A DNA stretch of 64,000 bases, from positions 1 to 64,000 of the forward strand of contig JBJFCD010000149.1 in assembly GCA_051888795.1 (NCBI GenBank), written 5' to 3'. This DNA comes from MD308 sp051888795. Its GTDB lineage: Bacteria > Bacillota > Clostridia > Lachnospirales > Lachnospiraceae. The first letter of the stretch is position 1. Every line of letters begins with the position of its first letter. The position numbers and the translations under genes were made by a program. Shown here piece after piece: positions 9,496 through 16,246 of the stretch. A model generated the notes under the pieces. The model ran no database searches, had not been told where the DNA came from, and saw nothing but the letters and a program-made list of their open reading frames with translations.

Positions 9496-9524
9496 TTGAT
9501 ATTACTGTTGAAACGTGGTATTCT
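9496..9524 (+). promoter_or_regulatory. Promoter of the beta-helix protein / mgsA pair
   Basis: TTGATA (9496-9501), 17-base spacer, TATTCT (9519-9524), 50 bases upstream of the next start codon. Confidence 0.5.
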
Positions 9525-9574
9525 GATTTTGAAGTTATTATAAAAGAAAATAATTAATAAGGAGACTTGATCGA

Positions 9575-10240
9575 ATGGAAAAATTGACTGTTAAGGAATT
9601 ATATACACTGGAAGAAACGATTGCAAAGGATATTTTTGAGGGAGTCACTTATCCATGGGAGGTTCTTCCGAAAATCAGCTCTTTTATACTTGAGCTGGGG
9701 GCAACTCTTCCGGCAGGCGAGTATGATAAGATTGGCGAGAATGTCTGGATTGCGAAATCAGCAAAAGTATTTGAGTCTGCCTATATTCACGGACCTGCAA
9801 TTATCGGAAAAGATGCAGAAGTAAGACATTGCGCATTTATCCGTGGAAACGCAATTGTAGGAGAGGGAGCTGTTGTGGGAAATTCCACAGAACTTAAAAA
9901 TGTGATCCTGTTCAATAAGGTTCAGGTTCCTCATTACAATTATGTAGGAGATTCCGTGCTTGGCTATAAAGCACATATGGGGGCAGGTTCTATCACTTCG
10001 AATGTAAAATCCGATAAAAAACTTGTAGTTGTTAAGACTCCGGATGGTAATATTGAAACAGGAATCAAGAAATTCGGAGCAATGCTTGGTGACGAAGTAG
10101 AAGTAGGATGCGGGACTGTATTAAATCCGGGAAGTGTGGTAGGAAAGCACACTAACATTTATCCTCTTTCGAGTGTGAGAGGCTATGTTCCGGCGAATAG
10201 TATCTACAAAAATCAAGGGGAAGTAGTTGAAAAATATTAA
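9575..10240 (+). CDS. Left-handed beta-helix (LbH) transferase-like protein, GlmU C-terminal-like
   Basis: A 221-residue protein with a short helical N-terminus (about 1-50) and a run of hexapeptide repeats from about residue 55 (patterns such as VWIAKSAKVFESAYIHGPAIIGKDAEVRH broken into I/V-G-x4 units). The later part (HYNYVGDSVLGY, GAGSITSNVKSDK, GCGTVLNPGSVVG) closely resembles the acetyltransferase half of GlmU, including the substrate loop region. There is no uridylyltransferase domain. Such stand-alone proteins are usually annotated as UDP-N-acetylglucosamine pyrophosphorylase-related; the true substrate is unknown. RBS AAGGAG precedes the ATG; mgsA follows 19 bases later. Confidence 0.75.
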   Translation: MEKLTVKELYTLEETIAKDIFEGVTYPWEVLPKISSFILELGATLPAGEYDKIGENVWIAKSAKVFESAYIHGPAIIGKDAEVRHCAFIRGNAIVGEGAVVGNSTELKNVILFNKVQVPHYNYVGDSVLGYKAHMGAGSITSNVKSDKKLVVVKTPDGNIETGIKKFGAMLGDEVEVGCGTVLNPGSVVGKHTNIYPLSSVRGYVPANSIYKNQGEVVEKY

Positions 10241-10259
10241 TTTGTAAAGGAGAGATAGT

Positions 10260-10736
10260 ATGCTGACAGATGATTTTGTAACAATGGAAATAGGCAAGAC
10301 AAAACATATTGCTCTGGTAGCTCATGACGGAAAGAAGAAAGAACTTGTTGAGTGGTGTGACAAAAACAAAGATATTTTAAAGGGACATTTCCTTTGTGGT
10401 ACAGGGACAACTGCACGTTTAATTGCAGAAAAGACAGGACTTCCGGTCAAAGGGTATAATAGTGGACCACTCGGTGGAGACCAGCAGATTGGCGCAAAGA
10501 TCGTAGAAGGTCAGATTGATTTTATGATCTTCCTCTGGGATCCTCTTGAGGCACAGCCACATGATCCGGATGTGAAAGCTCTTCTTCGTATTGCTGTTGT
10601 ATACGATATTCCGGTTGCAAACAATCTTGCAACAGCCGATTTTATGCTTCACTCTCAATTTATGGACGGTGTATATGCAAGAAAAGTAGAGAATTTTAAC
10701 AAGACTGTTCAAAACAGGGTGGAACAAATGAAATAA
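10260..10736 (+). CDS. mgsA: Methylglyoxal synthase
   Basis: Converts dihydroxyacetone phosphate to methylglyoxal and phosphate, a glycolytic overflow bypass in the cytosol. The 158-residue protein has IALVAHDGKK at the N-terminus, the phosphate-binding GTGTTARL, the SGPLGGDQQIGA segment and the catalytic aspartate in FLWDPLEAQPHDPD, all standard. The start has AAGGAGAG immediately upstream. A terminator follows directly, so it is the last gene of a two-gene unit. Confidence 0.95.
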   Translation: MLTDDFVTMEIGKTKHIALVAHDGKKKELVEWCDKNKDILKGHFLCGTGTTARLIAEKTGLPVKGYNSGPLGGDQQIGAKIVEGQIDFMIFLWDPLEAQPHDPDVKALLRIAVVYDIPVANNLATADFMLHSQFMDGVYARKVENFNKTVQNRVEQMK

Positions 10737-10750
10737 AAAATATAGAATAA

Positions 10751-10793
10751 AAAAATCTGCAGTTTTCTTTTCAGAGATCTGCAGATTTTTTTA
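10751..10793 (+). terminator. Terminator after mgsA
   Basis: AAAAATCTGCAG pairs with CTGCAGATTTTT around a 16-base loop, with a T run at the end of the stem. Strong rho-independent signal. Confidence 0.9.
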
Positions 10794-10826
10794 TTAAGAA
10801 AGTATTAAGAAATTTTCTCTATTTCA

Positions 10827-10855
10827 TTGACAACAGGTAGCCCATATGGTATTCT
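10827..10855 (+). promoter_or_regulatory. Promoter of the SSS symporter
   Basis: Perfect TTGACA (10827-10832), 17-base spacer, TATTCT (10850-10855). Just downstream, TTTAAAGCG occurs twice (10874-10882 and 10889-10897), 15 bases apart, a possible operator. Confidence 0.7.
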
Positions 10856-10954
10856 TTTAAATGACTTTAATACTTTAAAGCGTAACGGTTTAAAGCGATG
10901 TGTTTTGCTTTAGAGAAAAAAGGAATTCAAAAAGAGAAAGAAGAGGGAACAATT

Positions 10955-12481
10955 ATGGTAATTAAATTAATACTGCTGGTAATATTTTTTGCAGTGATGG
11001 TTACGGTTGGTATGTACACCAGAAAGCATGCTACCAGTGTTGATGGATTTGTACTTGGAGGTCGTTCTGTCGGACCATGGCTTACGGCATTTGCATATGG
11101 TACATCTTATTTTTCAGCGGTTGTATTTGTAGGATATGCGGGACAGTTTGGATGGAAATATGGTATGTCTGCTACATGGATCGGTCTTGGAAACGCGATA
11201 ATAGGAAGTCTTCTTGCCTGGGTAGTACTTGGAAGACGTACAAAAGTTATGACACAGCACCTTAATTCTAAGACAATGCCTGATTATTTCGGAGAGAGAT
11301 ATGGAAGCAAAGCACTTAAGATTGCGGCATCTGCTATCGTGTTTATTTTCCTGATTCCATATACAGCTTCTGTATATAACGGACTTTCCAGATTGTTTGG
11401 TATGGCATTTAATATACCGTATACATATTGCGTTATCGGAATGGCAGTATTTACTGGAATTTATGTTATTCTTGGCGGTTATATGGCGACAGCTATCAAT
11501 GATTTCATTCAGGGAATTATTATGTTGGTTGGTATCTGTGCAGTAATTGGTTCTGTACTTAGTGGACAGGGAGGACTTATTGAAGCAATACGTAAAATGG
11601 CAGAGATCCCAAGCGATATTCCTGTTACAATGGGACAGCCGGGTGCATTTACATCTTTCCTTGGACCGGATCCTCTGAATCTTCTTGGAGTTGTAATCCT
11701 TACATCTCTTGGTACATGGGGACTTCCTCAGATGGTTGGAAAATTCTATGCAATCAAAGATGAAAAGTCAATCAATACAGGTACAGTTATTTCTACATTG
11801 TTTGCTGTAGTTATTTCAGGAGGATGTTACTTCCTCGGTGGTTTTGGAAGATTATTTGATAATGCATCAATTTATGATGAAACAGGCGCAGTGATCTATG
11901 ATGGTATTATCCCATATATGCTTTCCACACTTCCGGATATTTTGATCGGTATTGTTGTAGTTTTAGTATTATCTGCATCAATGTCAACACTGGCATCACT
12001 GGTTCTTACATCAAGTTCAACACTTACACTGGACCTTCTTAAAGACAATGTGATGAAAGATATGGACGAGAAGAAACAGGTTCGTACAATGCAGGTTCTG
12101 ATCGTATTCTTTATCGTTGTATCTGTAGTGATCGCACTGGATCCTCCGACATTTATCGCACAGCTCATGGGTATTTCCTGGGGAGCACTTGCGGGAGCAT
12201 TCCTGGCACCATTTATGTATGGACTTTACTGGAAAGGTGTCACCAGAGCTGCTGTATGGGCAAGCTTTATTGCAGGTGTAGGTATTACAGTTTCTAATAT
12301 GTTCCTTCATTATATTGCTTCTCCGATCAATGCAGGTGCAATTGCTATGATAGCAGGTCTGATCATTGTTCCGATTGTAAGTGTTGTAACACCGAAACTT
12401 GATAAAGAGAAGGTAGACAACATATTTACATGCTATGATGAAAAAGTTACTATTACGAAGAAACGTTCATTAGAGGCATAG
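10955..12481 (+). CDS. Sodium:solute symporter (SSS family)
   Basis: Sodium-coupled uptake transporter of the PutP/PanF/SGLT family. The 508-residue protein has about 13 membrane segments; the N-terminus shows the family pattern DGFVLGGRSVGPWLTAFAYG in the first cytoplasmic loop and the ILGGYMATAINDFIQG segment typical of the family signature. The substrate (amino acid, pantothenate, short acid) cannot be read from sequence. ATG 10955 is chosen over an in-frame ATG at 10898 because the extra 19 residues are highly charged and hydrophobic sequence begins directly after 10955; a modest AGAGGGA lies upstream. Monocistronic: own promoter and terminator. Confidence 0.88.
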   Translation: MVIKLILLVIFFAVMVTVGMYTRKHATSVDGFVLGGRSVGPWLTAFAYGTSYFSAVVFVGYAGQFGWKYGMSATWIGLGNAIIGSLLAWVVLGRRTKVMTQHLNSKTMPDYFGERYGSKALKIAASAIVFIFLIPYTASVYNGLSRLFGMAFNIPYTYCVIGMAVFTGIYVILGGYMATAINDFIQGIIMLVGICAVIGSVLSGQGGLIEAIRKMAEIPSDIPVTMGQPGAFTSFLGPDPLNLLGVVILTSLGTWGLPQMVGKFYAIKDEKSINTGTVISTLFAVVISGGCYFLGGFGRLFDNASIYDETGAVIYDGIIPYMLSTLPDILIGIVVVLVLSASMSTLASLVLTSSSTLTLDLLKDNVMKDMDEKKQVRTMQVLIVFFIVVSVVIALDPPTFIAQLMGISWGALAGAFLAPFMYGLYWKGVTRAAVWASFIAGVGITVSNMFLHYIASPINAGAIAMIAGLIIVPIVSVVTPKLDKEKVDNIFTCYDEKVTITKKRSLEA

Positions 12482-12547
12482 TAAATTTGCTAAAATAGTT
12501 ATAAATAAAGAATTCTGACATTTTAAAACAAAATATTAAAATACATC

Positions 12548-12584
12548 AAGGAAAGTGATTAAAAACATCACTTTCCTTTTCTTT
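12548..12584 (+). terminator. Terminator after the SSS symporter
   Basis: AAGGAAAGTGAT pairs perfectly with ATCACTTTCCTT around a 7-base loop; a T-rich tail follows. Confidence 0.88.
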
Positions 12585-12671
12585 ATATATATGTTAGGAT
12601 AAGAAGGAATTAAAATACGACAATAAAATTGATGGATATTATTCGTCAAATTGTATAAAGGAGAGGTTGAA

Positions 12672-14660
12672 ATGAAGAATTATAATAAGTATGAAAGAAC
12701 TTACTTTATGCCACCGGAAGTGACATATGATTGGGTGAAAAAAGAATATATTGATAAGCCACCGATCTGGTGCAGCGTTGACTTAAGAGATGGAAATCAG
12801 GCATTGATTGAGCCAATGAGTCTGGATGAGAAGCTTGAGTTTTTCCAGATGCTTGTTGATATCGGATTTAAAGAGATTGAAGTGGGATTTCCGGCTGCAT
12901 CCGAGACAGAGTATCAGTTTATGAGAACTTTGATCGAGAAAGATATGATACCGGACGATGTAACTGTTCAGGTTTTGACTCAGGCAAGAGAGCATATTAT
13001 TAAAAAGACTTTTGAGGCTGTAAAAGGTGCACCTCATGCAGTTATCCATCTTTATAATTCTACTTCTGTAGCGCAGAGAGAGCAGGTATTTAAAAAAGAA
13101 AAAGATGAGATTAAGAAAATTGCAGTAGAAGGTGCGAAACTCTTATTAGAGCTTGCAAACGAGACAGACGGTAATTTTACATTCCAGTACAGCCCGGAGA
13201 GCTTCCCGGGAACAGAGGTTGATTATGCAGTAGAAGTATGTAATGCCGTTTTAGATGTATGGAAACCTACTGCAGACAATAAAGCAATCATTAATATTCC
13301 AACGACAGTGGAAAATGCGATGCCTCATGTGTTTGCATGCCAGCTTGAGTATGTGAACAAACATCTGAATTACAGAGATAACGTAATCTTATGCTTACAT
13401 CCGCACAATGACCGTGGATGCGGTGTAGCAACCGCAGAGCTTGGTGTTCTGGCTGGAGCAGATCGTATCGAAGGTACATTATTTGGAAACGGAGAGCGTA
13501 CCGGTAATGTTGATATTGTTACAATGGGTATGAATATGTTCTCTCACGGAGTGGATCCGGGACTTGATTTCTCAGATATGAAACATATCCGTGAGACTTA
13601 TGAAAGACTTACAAGAATGGAAGTAAATCCGCGTCAGCCATATGCAGGTGATCTGGTATTCACAGCATTTTCCGGTTCCCATCAGGATGCGATTGCAAAA
13701 GGTATGGCATGGAGAGATGAAAAGAAATGTGATACATGGACTGTGCCATATCTGCCAATTGATCCACAGGATGTCGGAAGAAGATATGATTCAGATGTTA
13801 TCCGTATCAACAGCCAGTCCGGCAAAGGCGGTGTAAGCTACATTTTAAAACAGAGCTTTGGTATCAATCTTCCACAGAAGATGAGAGAAGAAGTAGGATA
13901 TCTTGTAAAAGATGTTTCAGATAAAGCGCATAAAGAGCTTAGCCCAGAATGGGTATATGAGATTTTCCGTGATAATTACATTAATACAAAGCCGGTATTT
14001 TCGATTGATGAATGCCACTTTAAGCAGATAGACGGTATTACTGCAGAAGTAACGATAAATCACCATGGTGAGAGCAGAACAATTACTGCAATTGGAAATG
14101 GTCGTCTTGATGCAGTAAGTAATGCAATTAAGCAGTATTTTAATATCAGTTATGAACTTACTTTCTATGAGGAGCATTCACTGACAAAGGGTTCGTCCTC
14201 AAAAGCGGTAGCTTATGTTGGAATTATTTGTAAAGGCAAGACTTTCTGGGGAGTTGGTATTGACGCAGATATCATCAGAGCTTCTATTGAGGCACTGATC
14301 GTAGCTGTTAACAAGATTGAGGAAATCGGAAGTGCTGAGACATGTAAAGATGCCAGAATGATTGAAATTATGAATTATATTCAGGCAAATTACATTGATA
14401 TCACGCTGGATGATCTGGCTGAAAAGTTTTATCTCTCTAAGCCGTATATTTCCAAATATATCAAGGAGAAGTCTGGCATGACATTTGGAGAACTTGTTAA
14501 AAAGATTCGTATGAAGAAGGCAAAAGCACTTCTTAAGAGCAGCAATATGACTGTTGAAAATATTTCATTGTCGGTAGGATACCAGAATGTTGAGCATTTT
14601 AACAGATTGTTCAAAAAAGCTTATAACATGACTCCTATACAGTTCAGAAATCAGAAATAA
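12672..14660 (+). CDS. leuA: 2-isopropylmalate synthase (LeuA type 2) fused to an AraC-type DNA-binding domain
   Basis: First committed step of leucine synthesis (acetyl-CoA + 2-oxoisovalerate) with an added DNA-binding module. Residues about 30-310 form the catalytic TIM barrel: DLRDGNQ (37-43), metal ligands in HPHNDRG (243-249), FGNGERTGN (271-279). Residues about 440-555 are the LeuA_dimer domain that binds leucine (GNGRLDAVSNAI, TFWGVGIDADIIRAS). Residues about 558-662 are an extra AraC/HTH_18 domain: a first helix-turn-helix at TLDDLAEKFYLSKPYISKYIK and a second at VENISLSVGYQNVEHFNRLFKK, ending MTPIQFR. The frame is open throughout. Start ATG 12672 has AAGGAGAGG 5 bases upstream (an in-frame TTG at 12651 precedes that box). 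The usual type-2 LeuA is about 560 residues; this is 662. No leuBCD neighbours. A leucine-sensing regulatory role is inferred. Confidence 0.93.
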   Translation: MKNYNKYERTYFMPPEVTYDWVKKEYIDKPPIWCSVDLRDGNQALIEPMSLDEKLEFFQMLVDIGFKEIEVGFPAASETEYQFMRTLIEKDMIPDDVTVQVLTQAREHIIKKTFEAVKGAPHAVIHLYNSTSVAQREQVFKKEKDEIKKIAVEGAKLLLELANETDGNFTFQYSPESFPGTEVDYAVEVCNAVLDVWKPTADNKAIINIPTTVENAMPHVFACQLEYVNKHLNYRDNVILCLHPHNDRGCGVATAELGVLAGADRIEGTLFGNGERTGNVDIVTMGMNMFSHGVDPGLDFSDMKHIRETYERLTRMEVNPRQPYAGDLVFTAFSGSHQDAIAKGMAWRDEKKCDTWTVPYLPIDPQDVGRRYDSDVIRINSQSGKGGVSYILKQSFGINLPQKMREEVGYLVKDVSDKAHKELSPEWVYEIFRDNYINTKPVFSIDECHFKQIDGITAEVTINHHGESRTITAIGNGRLDAVSNAIKQYFNISYELTFYEEHSLTKGSSSKAVAYVGIICKGKTFWGVGIDADIIRASIEALIVAVNKIEEIGSAETCKDARMIEIMNYIQANYIDITLDDLAEKFYLSKPYISKYIKEKSGMTFGELVKKIRMKKAKALLKSSNMTVENISLSVGYQNVEHFNRLFKKAYNMTPIQFRNQK

Positions 14661-14673
14661 TGTAAAATACCTG

Positions 14674-14706
14674 GGAGCAGCCGATGTGCTGCTCCTTGTA
14701 TATTTT
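14674..14706 (+). terminator. Terminator after leuA-araC
   Basis: GGAGCAGC (14674-14681) pairs perfectly with GCTGCTCC (14688-14695) around CGATGT; an interrupted T-rich tail follows. Confidence 0.75.
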
Positions 14707-14724
14707 GCATAAATATAATAAATA

Positions 14725-14753
14725 TTTCAAATTTTAGTACTATAGTCTATAAT
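14725..14753 (+). promoter_or_regulatory. Promoter of the amidohydrolase
   Basis: TTTCAA (14725-14730), 17-base spacer, perfect TATAAT (14748-14753). A second TATAAT follows at about 14760. Confidence 0.5.
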
Positions 14754-14807
14754 ATGTGTTATAATATTCACAAGAAATTATTTGGGCCATTAAGGAGGAT
14801 ACAAAAG

Positions 14808-16046
14808 ATGATTATTAGTGCGAAATATCTCATGACAGGTGATGGGAAAACTGTTCTTGAGGATAAGGCTGTTTTGACTGGGGCAGATGGAAAGATTCAG
14901 AAAATCGCATCAAAAGAAGAACTTGTAAAAGAGTTTCCCGAGGAAGAGGTAAAAGAATATGGGGATGCAACGATTCTTCCGGGTCTTTTTGATATGCATG
15001 TGCATCTTGCATACTGGTATTCACAGCCGGATTCATTCAATTACAATGACCAGATGATCACACTCTATGCGCTTCAGCATGCGCAGGCAGCATTTGAAAG
15101 AGGAATTACCTCTGTGAGAGATCTGTCTTCTTATCATGGAGTTTGTAAGAACTTAAAGCTTGCTGCTGAGAAAGGCTTTATTACAATCCCAAAGATTACA
15201 CATACGGATACAGGTTTGTGTATGACAGGCGGACACGCATGCGATGAGGTGCCGGAAGTAGACGGACCATGGGAAGTAAGAAAAGAGATCCGTAAACAGG
15301 TTCGCGATGGAGCTGAGTGGGTAAAGGTTCTCACAACGCACCGTTCCCATATCCCGGAGTTTACACAGGAAGAGTTAGACGCTGCAGTTGATGAATGTCA
15401 CAGAAGAGGAATCAAATGTGCAGTTCACGCAGGAACGAATCCGGGAATCCAGATGTGTATTGATGCCGGTTTTGATACGATTGAGCATGCAACATTTATG
15501 ACTGTTGACCACGCAAAACAGATGGCAGAAAAAGGAATTGCATGGACACCTACAATCATGGCATATACACTTCTCTATGAGATTTGCAAAGAGAAAATGG
15601 AAAATCATGCAGGAACTCCGGTGAATGATCCGGTTATGCAGAAAGAGATTAATGACTATCAGTATTTCGAGCCTGCGTATAAGGCATACAGAGACAATTT
15701 TAAGAAGTTCTATGATACAGGAGTTACTGTTATTGCAGGTACCGATATGGTTATGTATCAGTCTCCGCTCTTGCCACTTCCAAGAGAGCTTCAATATATG
15801 GTTGAATATGGAATTACGCCAATACAGGCAATCCAGACAGCAACATCAAACCCGGCAAAAGTACTTGGTGTGGAAAATGAGAGAGGACTTATCAAAGAAG
15901 GACTGGATGCAGATATCCTTGTAGTCGGCGGTGACTTAAGTAAAGATATCAAGTGCCTGAACGATGTAAAACTTGTAACGATGGACGGAAAGCGTATGTT
16001 TGAAGATGGCATCAGATATGTAGGAACCGGAAATATGCTTATGTAA
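14808..16046 (+). CDS. Metal-dependent amidohydrolase
   Basis: Hydrolase of the amidohydrolase superfamily, imidazolonepropionase/prolidase-like branch. The 412-residue protein has a small N-terminal beta domain and a TIM barrel with the binuclear metal ligands: HVHL (after LPGLFDM), the lysine of EWVKVLTTH, the histidines of CAVHAG and TIEHATF, and the aspartate of IAGTDM. The substrate is not determinable; relatives cleave dipeptides, carnosine-like compounds or drug-like amides. ATG 14808 is preferred because AAGGAGG lies 10 bases upstream; an in-frame ATG at 14754 has no such signal. Single-gene unit with promoter and terminator. Confidence 0.85.
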   Translation: MIISAKYLMTGDGKTVLEDKAVLTGADGKIQKIASKEELVKEFPEEEVKEYGDATILPGLFDMHVHLAYWYSQPDSFNYNDQMITLYALQHAQAAFERGITSVRDLSSYHGVCKNLKLAAEKGFITIPKITHTDTGLCMTGGHACDEVPEVDGPWEVRKEIRKQVRDGAEWVKVLTTHRSHIPEFTQEELDAAVDECHRRGIKCAVHAGTNPGIQMCIDAGFDTIEHATFMTVDHAKQMAEKGIAWTPTIMAYTLLYEICKEKMENHAGTPVNDPVMQKEINDYQYFEPAYKAYRDNFKKFYDTGVTVIAGTDMVMYQSPLLPLPRELQYMVEYGITPIQAIQTATSNPAKVLGVENERGLIKEGLDADILVVGGDLSKDIKCLNDVKLVTMDGKRMFEDGIRYVGTGNMLM

Positions 16047-16116
16047 TATGTTATGTGTTATGTGTTATGAAATAAACTTGTATGAAAAGTATTATAATAC
16101 AATCTTTTGTTTAGAG

Positions 16117-16147
16117 ATCGGCGGTTGTAGAACCGCCGATTCTTTTA
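16117..16147 (+). terminator. Terminator after the amidohydrolase
   Basis: ATCGGCGGTT pairs perfectly with AACCGCCGAT around GTAG, followed by a T-rich tail. Just upstream (about 16048-16069) the short unit TGTTATG is repeated three times. Confidence 0.88.
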
Positions 16148-16161
16148 TCCTTAAAAAGATA

Positions 16162-16190
16162 TATACATAATGTGTCAAACGCTTTATAAT
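16162..16190 (+). promoter_or_regulatory. Possible promoter of the FtsX-type exporter
   Basis: A perfect TATAAT at 16185-16190, with only a weak -35 match (TATACA, 17-base spacer). The -10 box is 57 bases before the start codon. Confidence 0.4.
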
Positions 16191-16246
16191 GAGTAGTAAA
16201 GTGACAGCAGTACGTTTCAAATGACCATTATATTGGGGGATGGGAA

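Noticed and set aside
12482..12671. T-box or leucine leader peptide upstream of leuA
   Set aside because: No specifier stem, no T-box sequence and no run of leucine codons; only the upstream gene's terminator and AT-rich DNA.
14330..14350. The LeuA-AraC fusion might be two genes joined by a sequencing error
   Set aside because: The frame is continuous, the codons on both sides look alike, no internal RBS or start stands at the junction, and the linker (EEIGSAETCKDARM) is natural. Kept as a real fusion, to be confirmed on reads.
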